Assembly (NCBI RefSeq): GCF_034424215.1
Contig: NZ_CP139960.1
Coordinates: 3,534,001-3,598,000 of the forward strand
Reading direction: 5' to 3'
Source: Niabella yanshanensis
GTDB lineage: Bacteria; Bacteroidota; Bacteroidia; Chitinophagales; Chitinophagaceae
DNA length: 64,000 bases
The notes below the pieces were generated by a model that was not told the DNA's origin, did not search any database, and saw only the letters and a list, made by a program, of their open reading frames with translations. A program made the position numbers and the translations under genes. Shown in pieces: positions 62,747-64,000 of this stretch; position 1 is the first letter of the stretch; the number at the start of each line of letters is the position of its first letter.

Positions 62747-62782
62747 GGCAACGTTACCGGTATCATTGCCGATAACGTTACC
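62747..62782. promoter_or_regulatory. Two LacI-type operator sites between the transporter and nagB
   Basis: GGCAACGTTACC (62747-62758) and GATAACGTTACC (62771-62782) both deviate once from the palindrome GGTAACGTTACC with a central CG. Centres are 24 bp apart. They lie between the divergent nagP-nagA operon and nagB and are likely targets of the LacI regulator encoded nearby. Confidence 0.65.
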
Positions 62783-62827
62783 GTTGTTTTATTAGCCCTT
62801 TGGGGTTCGTTCCTATTGCTTAATTGA

Positions 62828-62835
62828 TACTTTTG
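62828..62835 (+). promoter_or_regulatory. -7 box of nagB
   Basis: TACTTTTG fits TAnnTTTG; a TTTG lies upstream at 62799-62802 with a rather long spacer of 25 bp. The nagB ATG is 45 nt downstream. Confidence 0.45.
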
Positions 62836-62880
62836 GTTACAACGATGCTTTAATCGCCCAAACTTTAAAAACAGATATCA

Positions 62881-63627
62881 ATGGAAATGATGGTACTAAA
62901 AGATAAGTACGAATTAGGAATTGCTGCCGGGAAAAAAACCGGCGAGCTGATCCGCAATACGATCAATGAAGCAGGACAAGCCAATGTTATACTGGCTACC
63001 GGCACCAGCCAGTTCCAGACCCTGGAACAGTTAATAAAAGAAGAAGGAATTGACTGGAGCAAAGTGGTGATGTTTCACTTAGATGAATATATTGGGCTGC
63101 CGGTTACACATCCCGCCAGTTTCAGGAAATACCTGAAAGAACGTTTTTTAGAAAAAGTACCACCATTGAAAGCCTATTATCTTATTAATGGTGAAGCAGA
63201 TGCGGAAGCGGAGCGCCTGCGTTTGAATGCCATTATTCAGCAGCACCCGATTGATGTAGCATTGGTGGGCGTTGGTGAAAACGGGCACCTTGCTTTTAAT
63301 GATCCGCCCGCAGATTTTGACACCGAAGATCCTTACCTGGTAGTAAACCTGGATGAGCAATGTCGCATGCAGCAAATGGGTGAAGGCTGGTTTGCCTCGC
63401 TGGAAGAAGTGCCTGCACAAGCCATCAGCATGTCGGTAAAGCAGATCATGAAATCTACCCATATCATCTGTTCGGTACCCGATGGCAGAAAAGCTCAGGC
63501 GGTAAAAGACAGCATTGAACAACCTGTTAATCCTGTGTATCCTGCCAGCATCCTGCAATTACATGCATCCTGCAGTTATTACCTGGATCAGTCTTCGGCG
63601 GCATTACTGAGTGTAGCCTCTCGATAA
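62881..63627 (+). CDS. nagB: Glucosamine-6-phosphate deaminase
   Basis: Converts glucosamine-6-phosphate to fructose-6-phosphate and ammonia. The 248-residue product has FHLDEYIGL (about residues 63-71), GVGENGHLAFNDPPADFD (about 130-147, catalytic Asp/His/Glu cluster) and the C-terminal IICSVPDGRKAQAV segment. Length is that of the shorter bacterial NagB forms. ATG 62881 is used; ATG codons at 62887 and 62890 are also possible. It is divergent from nagP-nagA with operators between. Confidence 0.95.
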   Translation: MEMMVLKDKYELGIAAGKKTGELIRNTINEAGQANVILATGTSQFQTLEQLIKEEGIDWSKVVMFHLDEYIGLPVTHPASFRKYLKERFLEKVPPLKAYYLINGEADAEAERLRLNAIIQQHPIDVALVGVGENGHLAFNDPPADFDTEDPYLVVNLDEQCRMQQMGEGWFASLEEVPAQAISMSVKQIMKSTHIICSVPDGRKAQAVKDSIEQPVNPVYPASILQLHASCSYYLDQSSAALLSVASR

Positions 63628-63662
63628 AAACGGATATAAAGAGATTTTTAAATTAGATCCAT

Positions 63663-64000
63663 ATGAAATTATTAGATATAGGGCTTTTGTCAGCCAGCTT
63701 GCTGCTAACCTGCTTCACGGGTATCGCTCAAAAAGATGAGCAACCGCTCCGGCTGCAGCATATACCTTCGGATGGTGTACCCTATGCGCAAATATTCGAC
63801 AGCAGGGTGAAGGATGCTTCGGTATATCAAAAGCGGGGCAACAAATTTTTTTTTATCTGGGGTGCCACAAAACCTGATCCTATTGAGGGGGTAACGATCA
63901 GCAAATATTTCCCTTCGTATCGTAATCCGGAACGGCAATTCGATATTGAATGGTATAAAAAGAACCACCCCGATTGGATCATATATAAAGAAGATAAGGT
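63663..64000 (+). CDS. Secreted protein, partial at window end
   Basis: ATG at 63663 opens a frame that runs off the window (112 codons visible). It has a signal peptide (hydrophobic about 7-20, cleavage near TGIAQ) and a mature part with a beta-rich pattern: FFFIWGATKPDP, VTISKYFPSYRNPER, FDIEWYKKNHPDWIIY. This resembles the opening of putative glycoside hydrolase-type proteins of unknown class. It follows nagB by 35 bp, so it is likely co-transcribed and linked to amino-sugar use. I cannot name the family. Confidence 0.6.
   Translation, partial: MKLLDIGLLSASLLLTCFTGIAQKDEQPLRLQHIPSDGVPYAQIFDSRVKDASVYQKRGNKFFFIWGATKPDPIEGVTISKYFPSYRNPERQFDIEWYKKNHPDWIIYKEDK

Noticed and set aside
1-64000. 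CRISPR arrays, tRNA or rRNA genes
   Set aside because: No regularly spaced repeats and no cloverleaf or rRNA-like stretches were seen in the intergenic regions.

Overview
The window looks like a chromosomal segment of a Bacteroidota bacterium, most likely a Chitinophagaceae relative (Chitinophaga/Niabella/Niastella type). Evidence: three SusC/SusD pairs, an ECF sigma/FecR/STN-SusC signalling set, -7 boxes of the Bacteroidota form TAnnTTTG in front of many genes, little Shine-Dalgarno sequence, and housekeeping genes (pheS, metF, rlmD, cysS, recA) of Bacteroidota type. No rRNA, tRNA, CRISPR array, insertion sequence or prophage was seen.

Region 1 (1-17.3 kb) is a polysaccharide utilisation locus (PUL) on the + strand: SusC, SusD, a LamG surface lipoprotein, a seven-haem c-type cytochrome, a GH30 lipoprotein, three consecutive GH144-type (endo-beta-1,2-glucanase family) proteins with three different N-termini (lipoprotein, signal peptide, none), a GH43-like enzyme with F5/8C and FN3 modules, and a GH3 beta-glucosidase. 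The enzyme set points to a beta-glucan, probably beta-1,2 and possibly beta-1,6 linked. A hairpin closes the locus.

Region 2 (17.3-25.7 kb) has a PhnA-like protein, an SRPBCC protein, then an ECF sigma factor, a FecR anti-sigma gene broken by a frameshift, a SusC transducer with an STN domain, and its SusD.

Region 3 (25.7-29.5 kb) is housekeeping: pheS, metF, rlmD-type methyltransferase. Region 4 (29.5-37.5 kb, - strand) is a second PUL: an unrecognised secreted protein, SusC, SusD and a DUF4185 lipoprotein (a family that includes endo-D-arabinanases). Its promoter region carries two copies of a LacI-type palindrome, one inside the promoter spacer. It is followed by decayed glycosyltransferase-like remnants (37.5-38.2 kb).

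Region 5 (38.2-48 kb) holds two rhomboid-family genes (the second lacks the catalytic serine), an EEP-family membrane hydrolase, cysS, an ABC-2 permease without a local ATPase, a hypothetical lipoprotein, a DUF3127 protein with an SSB-like acidic tail and an S9 peptidase. Region 6 (48-57 kb) has an exported beta-helix protein with an odd C-terminus, a 35-residue membrane peptide, a membrane-bound TPR-HTH regulator, a PAP2-like membrane protein, an active/inactive M16 peptidase pair and a frameshifted DUF3800 gene. Region 7 (57.6-64 kb) has a candidate small RNA, recA and a GlcNAc catabolic cluster: LacI regulator, nagA, an MFS sugar transporter, nagB and the start of a secreted protein, with two near-palindromic operators between the transporter and nagB.
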